NCBI GenBank assembly: GCA_963794995.1
Contig: CAWCFV010000002.1
Coordinates: 2,604,001-2,668,000, forward strand
Direction: 5' to 3'
DNA from: CAWCFV01 sp963794995
GTDB taxonomy: Bacteria; Actinomycetota; Actinomycetes; JACCUZ01
Length of the DNA: 64,000 nucleotides
Part shown: piece by piece, positions 19,218-27,425 of the stretch
Numbering within the stretch: position 1 is the first letter of the stretch
Layout: every line of letters starts with the position of its first letter
Notes under the pieces: generated by a model
Told to the model about the DNA's origin: nothing
Database searches by the model: none
The model's input: only the letters and a program-made list of their open reading frames with translations
Made by a program: the position numbers and the translations under genes

Positions 19218-19310
19218 GCCGTCGACGAGCTCACCGACGGGCTGCTCTCGCACCTGTCCTACGAGGAGCGCGAGCTCGTCGAGCCGCTCGCCCGGCTCGG
19301 CCTCTCCTGA
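19218..19310 (+). pseudogene. C-terminal relic of a hemerythrin-like domain protein
   Basis: A 30-codon open stretch ending at TGA 19308-19310 reads AVDELTDGLLSHLSYEERE followed by LVEPLARLGLS. This is the last helix of actinobacterial hemerythrin HHE-domain proteins, with the ligand His in LLSHLSYEE and the following acidic residues. No matching upstream part is present in any frame; the 60 bases before it are unrelated. It overlaps the 3' end of the BKACE gene on the other strand. Confidence 0.5.
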
Positions 19311-20044
19311 GACTCACGCGCCGCGGCGGCGATGACCCGGCGCGCAGCGGCGACCAGGCTGGCGTTGTCCGGCGCCGGCGTACCGTCCGGGAGCTCCAGC
19401 ACGTCCTCGAGGCCGATCCGCGTACCGAGGCCGAGTCGAGCCGCATGGCGCAGGGCCGGCCAGCAGCTGGAGCCCTCGCCGTGGAGCAGGACCGGACGGG
19501 TGTTTCCGCCGTCCGCCAGGATCGCCAGCAGACGGTCGGCCTCGCCGACGGTGCTCGCCTCGTCCAGGCCGTCGGGCAGCTCGACGAGGACCCGGAGGCA
19601 CCGGTCCCGCAACGGTGAGCCGAGCCACGCCTCGACCGCGTCCGCGTGCCACAGCCCGGCCTCCACGCCGATGCCTGACCGGAGCAGCACGGTGGCGACG
19701 TCGGCCGCCCCGTCCTCGTGCCAGTTCACCGACGCGAAGTCGGGACGTCCCGTCCAGGTCCGGATCGCCGCGATCCGCGCCGCCGGGTCGGTGGCCGCCC
19801 ATGCGCCCGTGGTGGCACCAACGGGAATGCCGGGGACGGCGGCGCGGGCCGCCTCGAGCACCGCGGCCAGCGCAGGGCCGTCGAGCGTGTCCCGTCCCTC
19901 GGCGTCCTTGACGTGCAGGTGCACCGCGTGAGCACCTGCGGCTGCGGTCCGCGCGACGTCGGCGGCCGTCTCGGCCGCGGTGACGGGCAGCCGCGCGTGC
20001 TCGGTGGGCCGCCGCGCGCCGTTGAGGCAGGCCTTGAGCAGCAT
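19259..20044 (-). CDS. BKACE family (DUF849) beta-keto acid cleavage enzyme
   Basis: 261 residues from ATG 20044; a longer open frame to 20191 has no family similarity. The TIM-barrel family is recognised by MLLKACLNGARRPTEHARLP, the zinc-binding HxH (AVHLHVKDAEGRDTL) and SVNWHEDG. BKACE enzymes (prototype Kce, 3-keto-5-aminohexanoate cleavage) split a beta-keto acid with acetyl-CoA into acetoacetate and a CoA ester. This copy is short compared with the usual ~275-310 residues and its catalytic Glu region is hard to place, so the substrate is unknown. No lysine-fermentation genes are nearby. Its tail runs over the hemerythrin relic, so the natural stop may have been lost. Confidence 0.75.
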   Translation of the reverse strand: MLLKACLNGARRPTEHARLPVTAAETAADVARTAAAGAHAVHLHVKDAEGRDTLDGPALAAVLEAARAAVPGIPVGATTGAWAATDPAARIAAIRTWTGRPDFASVNWHEDGAADVATVLLRSGIGVEAGLWHADAVEAWLGSPLRDRCLRVLVELPDGLDEASTVGEADRLLAILADGGNTRPVLLHGEGSSCWPALRHAARLGLGTRIGLEDVLELPDGTPAPDNASLVAAARRVIAAAARESQERPSRASGSTSSRSS

Positions 20045-20344
20045 CCGGGCAGCCTGCCAGGCCCACCAGGTGCCCACGGCTGCGGGGTACGGGCACGCAC
20101 GGTGCGTGGGCCGCGCCTGACCGACGGTCACCGAGTGTGACCGACATCTCCTGGTCGTCGCGCGTGCAACTGTCTGTGTGAGCAGGCCCACGTGCCCTCG
20201 ATTGGCCTTTCACCAGGGTCTTTGTGCATGGTCGTGCAGTAAGGACCCCGCCAGCCGACGTGTCGAAATGGTCACGCAGAGTAGCGCTGGTACGCCGCCG
20301 CACGAGGAACAGACCACGGGGCCGGTGAGCCGGGGTGACGTCAC

Positions 20345-20369
20345 GCCTGCCGCGCATGAGACGGCAGGC
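20345..20369 (+). other. 7-base perfect hairpin in the leader of the transglycosylase gene
   Basis: GCCTGCC and GGCAGGC are inverted around an 11-base loop, 21 bases before the GTG at 20391. The whole 20045-20390 region (346 bases) has no gene; cell-wall hydrolase genes in actinomycetes often carry structured leaders such as cyclic di-AMP riboswitches, but the conserved bases of that class are not recognisable here. I only claim the hairpin. Confidence 0.35.
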
Positions 20370-20390
20370 CTGCGCCGGAAGGACACCACC

Positions 20391-21043
20391 GTGCCCACGC
20401 AGTCCCGTTCCACCCGAGTGCGCCCCGCGGGTCGCCGGGTCGCCCTGACCCTCGCGGCCGCCGTGTCGGCCCTGGCCGTCACGGTCACCGCGTTCGCCGC
20501 GGCGCCGTCCGGGGGACGCCGCAGTCCGTCGAGCCCGCCGTGACGCGGATCGGCCCGTTGCCCGAGGGTGCCGCGGTGACCCGCGGCGGCGAGCGTCCGG
20601 CCGGGCAGGTGCTGGCAGCGATCGAGGCCCGCCAGCGCGCCGAGGCCCGCCAGCGCGCCAAGGCGGCCAAGGCGGCCCGGGAGGCGCGGGCGCGTCAGGC
20701 CGCCGCCACCCGCTCGGCGTCGCGCACGGTGGCCTACAGCGGCGACGCGCGCGGCATCGCCCGCTCGCTGATGGCCGAGCGGTACGGCTGGGGCGCGGGG
20801 GAGTTCTCCTGCCTCTCCTCGCTGTGGCAGCGCGAGTCCGGCTGGGACCGGCACGCGGCCAACCCCTCGTCAGGTGCCTACGGCATCCCGCAGGCGCTGC
20901 CCGGCTCGAAGATGGCCGCGTACGGCAGCGACTGGCGAGACAACCCGGTCACCCAGATCCGGTGGGGCCTCGCCTACATCGAGAGCACCTACGGGACCCC
21001 GTGCGGCGCCTGGGGCGCGTTCCGCTCCAAGGGCTGGTACTGA
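20391..21043 (+). pseudogene. Secreted lytic transglycosylase-like protein split by a frameshift
   Basis: GTG 20391 has an ideal ribosome site (GGAAGGA, 7-base spacing) and starts a signal peptide with core VALTLAAAVSALAVTVTAFA. Shortly after the cleavage region the frame is lost at a run of five G (20511-20515). Adding one G restores a continuous frame TPQSVEPAVTRIGPLPEG into the body ending at 21043. The body has an Ala/Arg-rich coiled stretch (residues ~60-95) and a C-terminal transglycosylase-like domain with the presumed catalytic Glu in LWQRESGWD and AYGIPQALPGSKM. It would cleave peptidoglycan outside the cell. Either a broken gene or a homopolymer sequencing error; without repair, translation could only begin internally at GTG 20540 and lack export. 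Confidence 0.7.
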
Positions 21044-21056
21044 CCGGCCGGGTCGC

Positions 21057-22448
21057 TCACGGACGGGTCATGCGCAGGACGTCGAGCGCCTCGTCGAGCT
21101 GCGCCTCGGTGAGGTCGCCGCGGTCCACGTAGCCCTGCTCGAGGACCACCTGGCGGATCGTCTTGCGCTCGGCGAGCGACTGCTTGGCCACCTTGGCCGC
21201 CGCCTCGTAGCCGAGGTAGCGGTTCAGCGGCGTCACCACCGAGGGTGAGGACTCGGCGTACTCGCGGCAGCGTTCGACGTCGGCGGTGATGCCGTCGACG
21301 CAGCGGTCGGCGAGCAGCCGTGTGGCGTTCGACAGCAGCCGGACCGACTCGAGGACGTTGCGCGCCATCACCGGCATCATGACGTTCAGCTCGAAGCTGC
21401 CGGACGCGCCGGCGAACGCCACGGCAGCGTCGTTGCCGACGACCTGCGCGCAGACCATCAGGGTCGCCTCCGGGACGACGGGGTTCACCTTCCCGGGCAT
21501 GATCGACGAGCCGGGCTGCAGGTCGGGCAGCGCGATCTCGGCGAGGCCGGTGCGCGGGCCCGACGACATCCAGCGGAGGTCGTTGCACACCTTGGTGAGG
21601 GACACCGCGACGGTGCGCAGCGCCCCGGACAGCTCGACGAGCGCATCGCGTGCGCCCTGGGCCTCGAAGTGGTCCCGCGCCTCGGTCAGGGGCAGGTCCA
21701 TCTCGTCGGCGAGCCGCCGCACGACGGCGGCGGCGAAGCCGGGCGGGGTGTTGATGCCGGTGCCGACCGCGGTACCGCCCAGAGGCAGCTCGCCGACACG
21801 CGGCAGCGTCCCCTCGAGGCGTTCGATGCCCCGGGCGACCTGCGCCGCGTACCCACCGAGCTCCTGACCCAGGGTGACCGGGGTCGCATCCATCAGGTGC
21901 GTGCGCCCGCTCTTCACCACCTCGGCGAACTCGCCCGCCTTGCGCGACAGCGACGCCTGCAGGTGGGCCAGCGCCGGGACCAGGTCGCGCACCACCGCCC
22001 GCGTCGCCGCGATGTGGATGGCGGAGGGGAAGACGTCGTTGGACGACTGGGAGGCGTTGACGTCGTCGTTGGGGTGCACGTCGCGACCGAGCAGGCGGGT
22101 GGCCAGGGTGGCGACGACCTCGTTGGCGTTCATGTTGCTCGACGTGCCGGACCCGGTCTGGAACACGTCGACGGGGAAGTGCTCGTCGTGGTCGCCGCGC
22201 GCCACCTCGGCAGCTGCCTCGCGGACGGCGGCGGCGACCTCGGCGTCGAGGACCCCCAGGTCGGCGTTCACGGCGGCGGCCGCACCCTTGATCGACGCGA
22301 GGGCGCCGATCAGCGCGCGCTCGACCGGCGTCCCCGAGATCGGGAAGTTCTCCACCGCCCGCTGGGTCTGGGCGCGGTACAGGGCGTCGCGGGGGACCCG
22401 CACCTCGCCCATCGAGTCGTGCTCGGTCCGGAAGTCGTCGGCGGTCAT
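21057..22448 (-). CDS. fumC: Fumarate hydratase class II
   Basis: 463 residues from ATG 22448 (a longer frame to 22712 lacks similarity). Reversible hydration of fumarate to malate in the TCA cycle. Superfamily motifs are complete: TGSGTSSNMNANEV, NDDVNASQSSNDVFPSA, SGRTHLMDATPVTLGQE and the signature GSSIMPGKVNP with catalytic Ser. Length is normal for the class. A class I fumarase relic lies 3.3 kb away, so FumC is the only intact fumarase in view. Confidence 0.97.
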   Translation of the reverse strand: MTADDFRTEHDSMGEVRVPRDALYRAQTQRAVENFPISGTPVERALIGALASIKGAAAAVNADLGVLDAEVAAAVREAAAEVARGDHDEHFPVDVFQTGSGTSSNMNANEVVATLATRLLGRDVHPNDDVNASQSSNDVFPSAIHIAATRAVVRDLVPALAHLQASLSRKAGEFAEVVKSGRTHLMDATPVTLGQELGGYAAQVARGIERLEGTLPRVGELPLGGTAVGTGINTPPGFAAAVVRRLADEMDLPLTEARDHFEAQGARDALVELSGALRTVAVSLTKVCNDLRWMSSGPRTGLAEIALPDLQPGSSIMPGKVNPVVPEATLMVCAQVVGNDAAVAFAGASGSFELNVMMPVMARNVLESVRLLSNATRLLADRCVDGITADVERCREYAESSPSVVTPLNRYLGYEAAAKVAKQSLAERKTIRQVVLEQGYVDRGDLTEAQLDEALDVLRMTRP

Positions 22449-22523
22449 GCCCCTAGTCCTACCGCACGGCTGCACGGGTGGACCGTTGCACCGCTGCGCG
22501 GGTGCGACCCCGCCACGACGCGA

Positions 22524-22551
22524 CGGCCGCGGCGGTTGTCCGCCGCGGCCG
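22524..22551. repeat. Perfect 12-base inverted repeat with TTGT loop
   Basis: CGGCCGCGGCGG and CCGCCGCGGCCG flank the 4-base loop TTGT. It lies in the 352-base gap between the divergent fumC and LAL-regulator genes, so it would form a very stable hairpin in the LAL leader or act as an operator. There is no T-run, so a Rho-independent terminator is unlikely. The rest of the gap (22449-22800) shows no gene. Confidence 0.6.
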
Positions 22552-22800
22552 CCGGTGCTCCCGTCGGCGCCGCCTCCCCCAGGCCAGCGCAGACGTCTGC
22601 GAGCACCCCGTGCCCTCCGGGACCGACGACCCGGGACCCCCGTGTCCCCGCGGTCGCCCCCTGCCCAGGTCCCTTCGCGACGCCCACTCTGGAGGCTCGC
22701 CGACCCGGGCACATGGGGCGTGCCACCTCAGATCCGGGCCTGAGCTACCTCAGCCCGGTGCGACGGTCCCCGTTGACGGCGGAACCGGAGTGCCGGGACC

Positions 22801-25725
22801 GTGGGCCTCGTGCCCCGCCGACAGGCCTTCGTCGGGCGCGCCGGTGAGCTCGCCGACGTGCTCGCCGGCATCGCTGCGTCCGCCGAGCGCCGGCCCGGAC
22901 TGGTGCTGGTGCACGGCGAGGCCGGCGCGGGCAAGACCCGGCTCCTCGACGAGGTGGTCGCCCGCCTGCCGGCGCCGACCGTCGTGTGCCGGGGTACCGG
23001 GGTCGGGTTCCTCGGCGGGCGCATCCCCTACGCCCCGCTGGTCGCCGCCCTGCGGTCGCTGCTGGCCCGTCTCCCGCGCGACGAGGTGCCGCAGGTGCTG
23101 GGCGCCGACCCCGGCGAGCTCGGTCTGCTGCTGCCCGAGCTGGGGGTCGCCCGTGGGGGGCCGTCGGACCAGGCCCGGCTGGTCGGGGCGGTGTCCTCGA
23201 CCCTCGACCGAGCCGGTGAGCTGCGGCCCGTGGTGCTCATCCTGGACGACCTGCACTGTGCGGACGTGGCGACCCTCGAGGTCCTCGCCTACCTGTGCGC
23301 CGGGCTGGACCGGCAGCGGATCGCGGTCGTCGTCGCGTTCCGGCCGGACGAGGTCGACGACGTGCTGGGGGAGTGGCTGCAGGAGGTGCGCCGCGCCGCG
23401 CACGTCCTCGACGTCGCCCTGGGGCCGATGACCCTGACCGAGACCCGCGCCATGCTGAGCGACCTGCTCGGCGACGACGGGGCGGGTCCGCTCGACGAGT
23501 CGCTCGTCGCCCGGGTCCATGCCCGGTCGAACGGCAACCCGTACGCCGCCGAGGCGCTGATGCGCGCGGGCCTCGCGGGGGACGAGGCCACCCTGCCGGC
23601 CAGCCTGCGCGAAGCGCTCCTGCGCCGGACCCGGGCCTGCAGCGCGCCGACCACGCAGCTGCTCAGGACGGTCGCCGCTGCCGGCGACCGCGCCCCGTCG
23701 CAGCTGCTGGGCCAGGTGGCCGGGGCGGGTGAGGGGCTCGACCCGGCGATCGACGAGGCGGTGCGCGCCCAGCTGCTCGTCGTGGAGACCGACGGCAGCC
23801 TGTCGCTGCGCCACGCCCTGCTCGGCGAGGCCCTGTACGCCGACCTGCTGCCGGGTGAGCGCCGGGACCTGCACCGCCGGCTGCTGGCGGCGCTGGAGCC
23901 GGTGTCCGGCGTCCGGCCCGGGGTGGTGGCCGAGCACGCCGACCGGGCCGGTGACGCCCGCTGCGCCCTGGTGTGGTCCCTGCGGGCGGCCGAGGCCGCC
24001 GAGGCGGTCTACGCCTACGACGAGGCGCACCGCCAGTACGAGAGGGTCCGCCGCCTCTGGCCCGCCGTTCCCGACGCGGAGCCGCTGGTGGGTGCGGACG
24101 CGGTGGACGTCTTCTCGCGCGCCGCGTCGATCGCTGCCATCTGCGACCACGACGTCGACGCCGTCGAGATCATCGAGCGGGTCCGTTCGTGGCTGCAGGC
24201 CGACCCCGACGTCGACCCGGTCCGGCTGGGCGTCCTCGAGGCCAAGTACGCGCGGTTCCTGCTCGAGAACGGCCGCACCGACGCCGCGCTGGTGGCGGCC
24301 CGCCGGGCCGTCGACCTGGTGCCCTCGGAGCCACCGTCCCCGGAGCGCAGCGTGGTGGTCTCCGGCCTGGTGCACGTCCTCGACTGGGTCGGTGGCGGCA
24401 CCGACTGGGGACCACTGGCCGACGAGGCCGTCGACGTCGCTCGCCGCACCGGTGACCGCGCCGCCCTGGCCCGGGCGCTCGTGATCCGCACCACCGTGAC
24501 GCCGACCGCGCCGACGCTGGTGGCCGACGCCCGCGAGGCCGTCGCTCTCGCGCTCACCGACGGCGACCCCGAGCTGGTCGGGCAGACGTTCAGCAACCTG
24601 GTCGACTGCCTGCAGTGCGCCGGTCTGGGCCGGGAGGGCGTCGAGGCGGCCGCGGCGGGGGTCGCCGCGGTCACCGACCGGGGACTCGGCATCCGCTACG
24701 GCTCATGGCTGCGGTCGCAGGCCGCGGAGCTCGCGCTGACCCACGGGTGGTGGGACGAGGCGGGGTCGCTGCTCGCCGGCGCGCTCGCCGACATCCGGCA
24801 CGTGCAGGGCGCCAACCGTGACTACGCGCTGGTGATGCGGGCCCGGCTGTCGTCCTTGCGTGGCGAGTGGGAGGCCGTCGACGCCGACCTGGCTGCTGTC
24901 GGCACCGTTCCGGCGGTGCTGGAGCAGCTGCGCTGCGAGGCCGAGGCAGAGGCGTTGCTCTGGCGGGGGGAGCCGGACCGGGCGCTGGCGGTGGTCGTGG
25001 AGCACGCCGCGACCTCGACCGACCGGCTGCTGTCGCTGTCGGCACCGCTGGGTTGGCTCGGTGCCCGGGCCCTGGCCGACGTGGGGGAGGACCGGCGCCG
25101 GACCGGCTCCGGTGACCCCGCCGGGATCGGCTGGGCGGAGACCGCGGCGGTGGTCGACGACCTGGTCGAGCGGGCCTGCGGCGAGCACGCGCTGCCCGGC
25201 GCCCGGCCGCAGCAGCTCCGGGTGCTCTGCGCGGCCGAGCGGTCGCGGTTCGCCGACGGTCCGGTCGTCGCCCCGTGGTTCGCCGCCGTGGCGGCCCTGC
25301 TCACCGCCGAACGGCCCTACCTGCTCGCCTACTCCCGGTGGCGGCTGGCCCAGGCGATGGTGACCGAGCGGGACCTCGGCGCCGCGGCCGAGAGCCTCCG
25401 TCAGTCGGCCGCCGAGGCGCACCGGCTCGACGCGGCGCCCCTGCTGGCGCAGGTCGAGGCGATGGCCCGGCGCACCCGCATCGACCTGCGGCCGCCGCAG
25501 CGCGTGGCGTCCGGACCGGTGGCCGGCGTGGGCGCCACCCTGACCGCGCGTGAACGCGAGATCCTCGGGCACCTCGCCGCCGGGCGCACGAACGGCGAGA
25601 TCGCCAAGGCCCTGGTCATCAGCACCAAGACGGCGAGCGTCCACGTGTCCAACATCCTGCGCAAGCTCGACGTGTCCACCCGCTACCAGGCAGCCGAGAT
25701 CGCGGCGCGCTACCTCGTCGACTGA
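22801..25725 (+). CDS. LuxR-family transcriptional regulator with AAA ATPase domain (LAL type)
   Basis: 974 residues from GTG 22801. The N-terminal AAA ATPase has Walker A GEAGAGKT at residues 39-46 and Walker B VVLILDDLH near 146. A long helical region of TPR-like repeats fills the middle (about 350-880). A LuxR helix-turn-helix closes the protein (TLTAREREILGHLAAGRT, then NGEIAKALVISTKTASVHV, last 70 residues). LAL regulators are large ATP-dependent activators, often of catabolic or secondary-metabolite genes. No adjacent target is obvious. Confidence 0.93.
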   Translation: MGLVPRRQAFVGRAGELADVLAGIAASAERRPGLVLVHGEAGAGKTRLLDEVVARLPAPTVVCRGTGVGFLGGRIPYAPLVAALRSLLARLPRDEVPQVLGADPGELGLLLPELGVARGGPSDQARLVGAVSSTLDRAGELRPVVLILDDLHCADVATLEVLAYLCAGLDRQRIAVVVAFRPDEVDDVLGEWLQEVRRAAHVLDVALGPMTLTETRAMLSDLLGDDGAGPLDESLVARVHARSNGNPYAAEALMRAGLAGDEATLPASLREALLRRTRACSAPTTQLLRTVAAAGDRAPSQLLGQVAGAGEGLDPAIDEAVRAQLLVVETDGSLSLRHALLGEALYADLLPGERRDLHRRLLAALEPVSGVRPGVVAEHADRAGDARCALVWSLRAAEAAEAVYAYDEAHRQYERVRRLWPAVPDAEPLVGADAVDVFSRAASIAAICDHDVDAVEIIERVRSWLQADPDVDPVRLGVLEAKYARFLLENGRTDAALVAARRAVDLVPSEPPSPERSVVVSGLVHVLDWVGGGTDWGPLADEAVDVARRTGDRAALARALVIRTTVTPTAPTLVADAREAVALALTDGDPELVGQTFSNLVDCLQCAGLGREGVEAAAAGVAAVTDRGLGIRYGSWLRSQAAELALTHGWWDEAGSLLAGALADIRHVQGANRDYALVMRARLSSLRGEWEAVDADLAAVGTVPAVLEQLRCEAEAEALLWRGEPDRALAVVVEHAATSTDRLLSLSAPLGWLGARALADVGEDRRRTGSGDPAGIGWAETAAVVDDLVERACGEHALPGARPQQLRVLCAAERSRFADGPVVAPWFAAVAALLTAERPYLLAYSRWRLAQAMVTERDLGAAAESLRQSAAEAHRLDAAPLLAQVEAMARRTRIDLRPPQRVASGPVAGVGATLTAREREILGHLAAGRTNGEIAKALVISTKTASVHVSNILRKLDVSTRYQAAEIAARYLVD

Positions 25726-25766
25726 GCCATGTCACCGGCCGGGCCGGCTGCTAGGTCAGGCGGATG

Positions 25767-26178
25767 TCAGGCCTGCGGGCCGCGGCCGATGGTGAGGGCG
25801 ACCGGCGGGACAGCTCGGCCCGGATCGCGCAGCTTCTCGTCGAGGAAGGCGAGCATCCGCTCGGGGTTCAGGACCGCCTTGGTCTCCTGGAACAGGAACG
25901 ACTTGTCGGCGCTGCCGCCGCCCTTGGCCATGAACAGGAACCTGTACGCCGGCTCGGAGCCCGGCAGTGAGGGACCGAGTAGATCGCCACCTGGGCCGGC
26001 AGGCCGCCGAGGTGTTCGCGTTCTTGGGCAGGTCCAGCGCGACGAACCGGTCGTTCCCGCTGCTGTCGGGGTCGTCGACGATCCGCTGCAGCTGCGCGAG
26101 GTGCGCCGGGCGCAGGTAGTGCGCGATGTCGTGCATCGCCTCGTCGGCCAGCCGGGTCAGGACCGCCGGGTCCACCGC
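25767..26178 (-). pseudogene. Relic of iron-sulfur fumarate hydratase class I
   Basis: Three pieces of a class I fumarase are readable on the minus strand in different frames. First, DPAVLTRLADEAMHDIAHYL with LRPAHLAQLQRIVDDPDSSG and NDRFVALDL; second, LPAQVAIYSVP; third, AYRFLFMAKGGGSADKSFLF then QETKAVLNPERMLAFLDEKL. In intact enzymes the first and second are separated by about 60 residues including a cluster cysteine (QDTG region) that is missing here, and the large C-terminal part is also gone. At least two frameshifts plus deletions; non-functional. 41-base flanks to the LAL gene hold nothing else. Confidence 0.8.
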
Positions 26179-26241
26179 AGGCGGCGGTCAAGGTCCGGTC
26201 ACGGCGCAGGCCGGGCTGTTCCGCCGGGCCGGGCACTGACG

Positions 26242-26247
26242 TAGCGT
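26242..26247 (+). promoter_or_regulatory. -10 element TAGCGT of a leaderless promoter
   Basis: TAGCGT ends six bases before ATG 26254, the same spacing seen before ispH and DUF6542. It supports real expression of the small ORF at 26254. Confidence 0.5.
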
Positions 26248-26253
26248 GCGGTC

Positions 26254-26463
26254 ATGGAAGCCGACCGGCAGGGCCCGTCCCAGGAGCCGGCTGCGGCGAC
26301 CCCGGCACCCGCGGGCAGCGACCACCTCGACGCCGACGCGGAGGCGCAGGAGGACCCCGTGCACGCCGGTGACGCCCGTCACCAGCAGGAGCAGCACGAG
26401 CAGGCCCAGCACGAGCAGGCCCAGCACGAGCAGGCGCAGCAGCAGCGTTCCGCGGCGGACTGA
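26254..26463 (+). CDS. Small Gln/Glu/Ala-rich repeat protein, 69 residues
   Basis: ATG 26254 preceded by TAGCGT at leaderless spacing. The product is acidic and hydrophilic; its C-terminal third is a five-residue repeat QHEQA read three times from a 15-base DNA repeat. It ends 13 bases before the GTG of the lipoprotein hydrolase gene and could be the first gene of that transcript. The alternative is that a single longer frame (from 26246) encodes an N-terminal extension of the hydrolase, but that extension is Arg/Ser/Pro-rich and would precede a lipoprotein signal, which makes no sense for export. No similarity recognised; coding status is uncertain. Confidence 0.4.
   Translation: MEADRQGPSQEPAAATPAPAGSDHLDADAEAQEDPVHAGDARHQQEQHEQAQHEQAQHEQAQQQRSAAD
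26395..26439 (+). repeat. Three tandem 15-base repeats
   Basis: Unit CACGAGCAGGCCCAG repeated three times, the third with one change (C to G at position 12). In the frame of the 69-residue ORF each unit encodes HEQAQ. Being a multiple of three, the array can change length without breaking the frame. Confidence 0.85.
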
Positions 26464-26476
26464 GGCGGCGAGGGGG

Positions 26477-27403
26477 GTGCGCGGCGTTCCGCGACGCCGG
26501 GCGACCGGCGCCGTCGCCGTCCTCGCGACGGCACTGGCGCTGACCGGCTGCGGGCTCGGCGGCGTCATCGGCACCGGCTCCGACGACACCGACCCGTCCG
26601 CCGGCACCGACGGCACCCGGGCGCCGCTGGCAGCGACCGAGACCGTGACGGTCGGGAAGCGCTCCGTCGCGACGCGGTGCGCGGGCGACCGCCGCAACCC
26701 CTCGGTGCTCCTCGTGGCCGACCTGGGCACCGACCTCGGGGACTCCTGGGACACGGTGCAGCCCGTCCTCGGCGACTTCGCGCACGTCTGCGCCTACGAC
26801 CGGCTCGGGGTGGGGGGCAGCGACCCGCCGCCGGACCGTCAGACGTTCGCCGACCTGGCCGACGACCTGGACGCCGTCGTCGACGCGCTGCGCCTCACCC
26901 GGCCGGTGGTGCTCGTGGCGCACGGCCTCGGTGGCGTGGTCGCGGTGACCTGGGCCGCCGAGCACGGCGAGGACCTCGCCGGGCTGGTCCTCGTCGACGC
27001 GACACCACCCACGTACGTCGCGACGGCCCTCGGCGTGCTGCCTGCCGAGGCCGGGGCGCGCGGGTCGGCGCTGCGCGCCGAGCTCGCCGCCCTGCTCGGT
27101 CCCGGGGGCAACCCGGAGCGGCTGGCCGGCCGTGCGGTGCTGCAGGGCGGCACGGTGCTGGCGCCGCTCGGCGGCGTGCCGCTGGTGGCGCTGACGCGCA
27201 GCGTCAGCGACTACGACGACGTCCGCCGTCGTGACGCCGCACGGCTCGACTCGGCCTGGCTGGGCGGTCAGCAGCGGTGGGCCGGCCTCTCGACCGGCGG
27301 CAGGGTGCAGATCGTCGACCTCGCAGGGCACGCGATCCAGGACGACCAGCCGCAGGTGGTGGTCGACGTGGTGCGCGAGGTCGTGACGGCGACGCAGCCC
27401 TGA
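26477..27403 (+). CDS. Alpha/beta-hydrolase lipoprotein
   Basis: 308 residues from GTG 26477 (GAGGCGG ribosome site). The N-terminus VRGVPRRRATGAVAVLATAL leads to lipobox LTGC, so the protein is exported and lipid-anchored. The hydrolase fold follows with oxyanion segment VLLVADLGTDLGDSW, CAYDRLGVGGSDPPP, the nucleophile elbow as AHGLGGV (Gly replaces the nucleophilic Ser of GxSxG), VLVDATPP and a terminal His in DLAGHAIQDD. The missing serine suggests a non-standard or inactive hydrolase, perhaps a binding protein. Convergent with glpX. Confidence 0.75.
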   Translation: MRGVPRRRATGAVAVLATALALTGCGLGGVIGTGSDDTDPSAGTDGTRAPLAATETVTVGKRSVATRCAGDRRNPSVLLVADLGTDLGDSWDTVQPVLGDFAHVCAYDRLGVGGSDPPPDRQTFADLADDLDAVVDALRLTRPVVLVAHGLGGVVAVTWAAEHGEDLAGLVLVDATPPTYVATALGVLPAEAGARGSALRAELAALLGPGGNPERLAGRAVLQGGTVLAPLGGVPLVALTRSVSDYDDVRRRDAARLDSAWLGGQQRWAGLSTGGRVQIVDLAGHAIQDDQPQVVVDVVREVVTATQP

Positions 27404-27425
27404 CGACGGGTCCCTGACGGACGGC

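Noticed and set aside
20178..20390. Cyclic di-AMP (ydaO) riboswitch before the transglycosylase gene
   Set aside because: The conserved core bases of that riboswitch are not recognisable; only a simple hairpin is seen. A covariance-model search would decide.
26188..26754. Minus-strand frame with Leu/Val-rich stretch resembling membrane helices
   Set aside because: It is the complement of the CACGAGCAGGCCCAG repeats; the rest is Arg/Ser-rich and it lacks a start with support.
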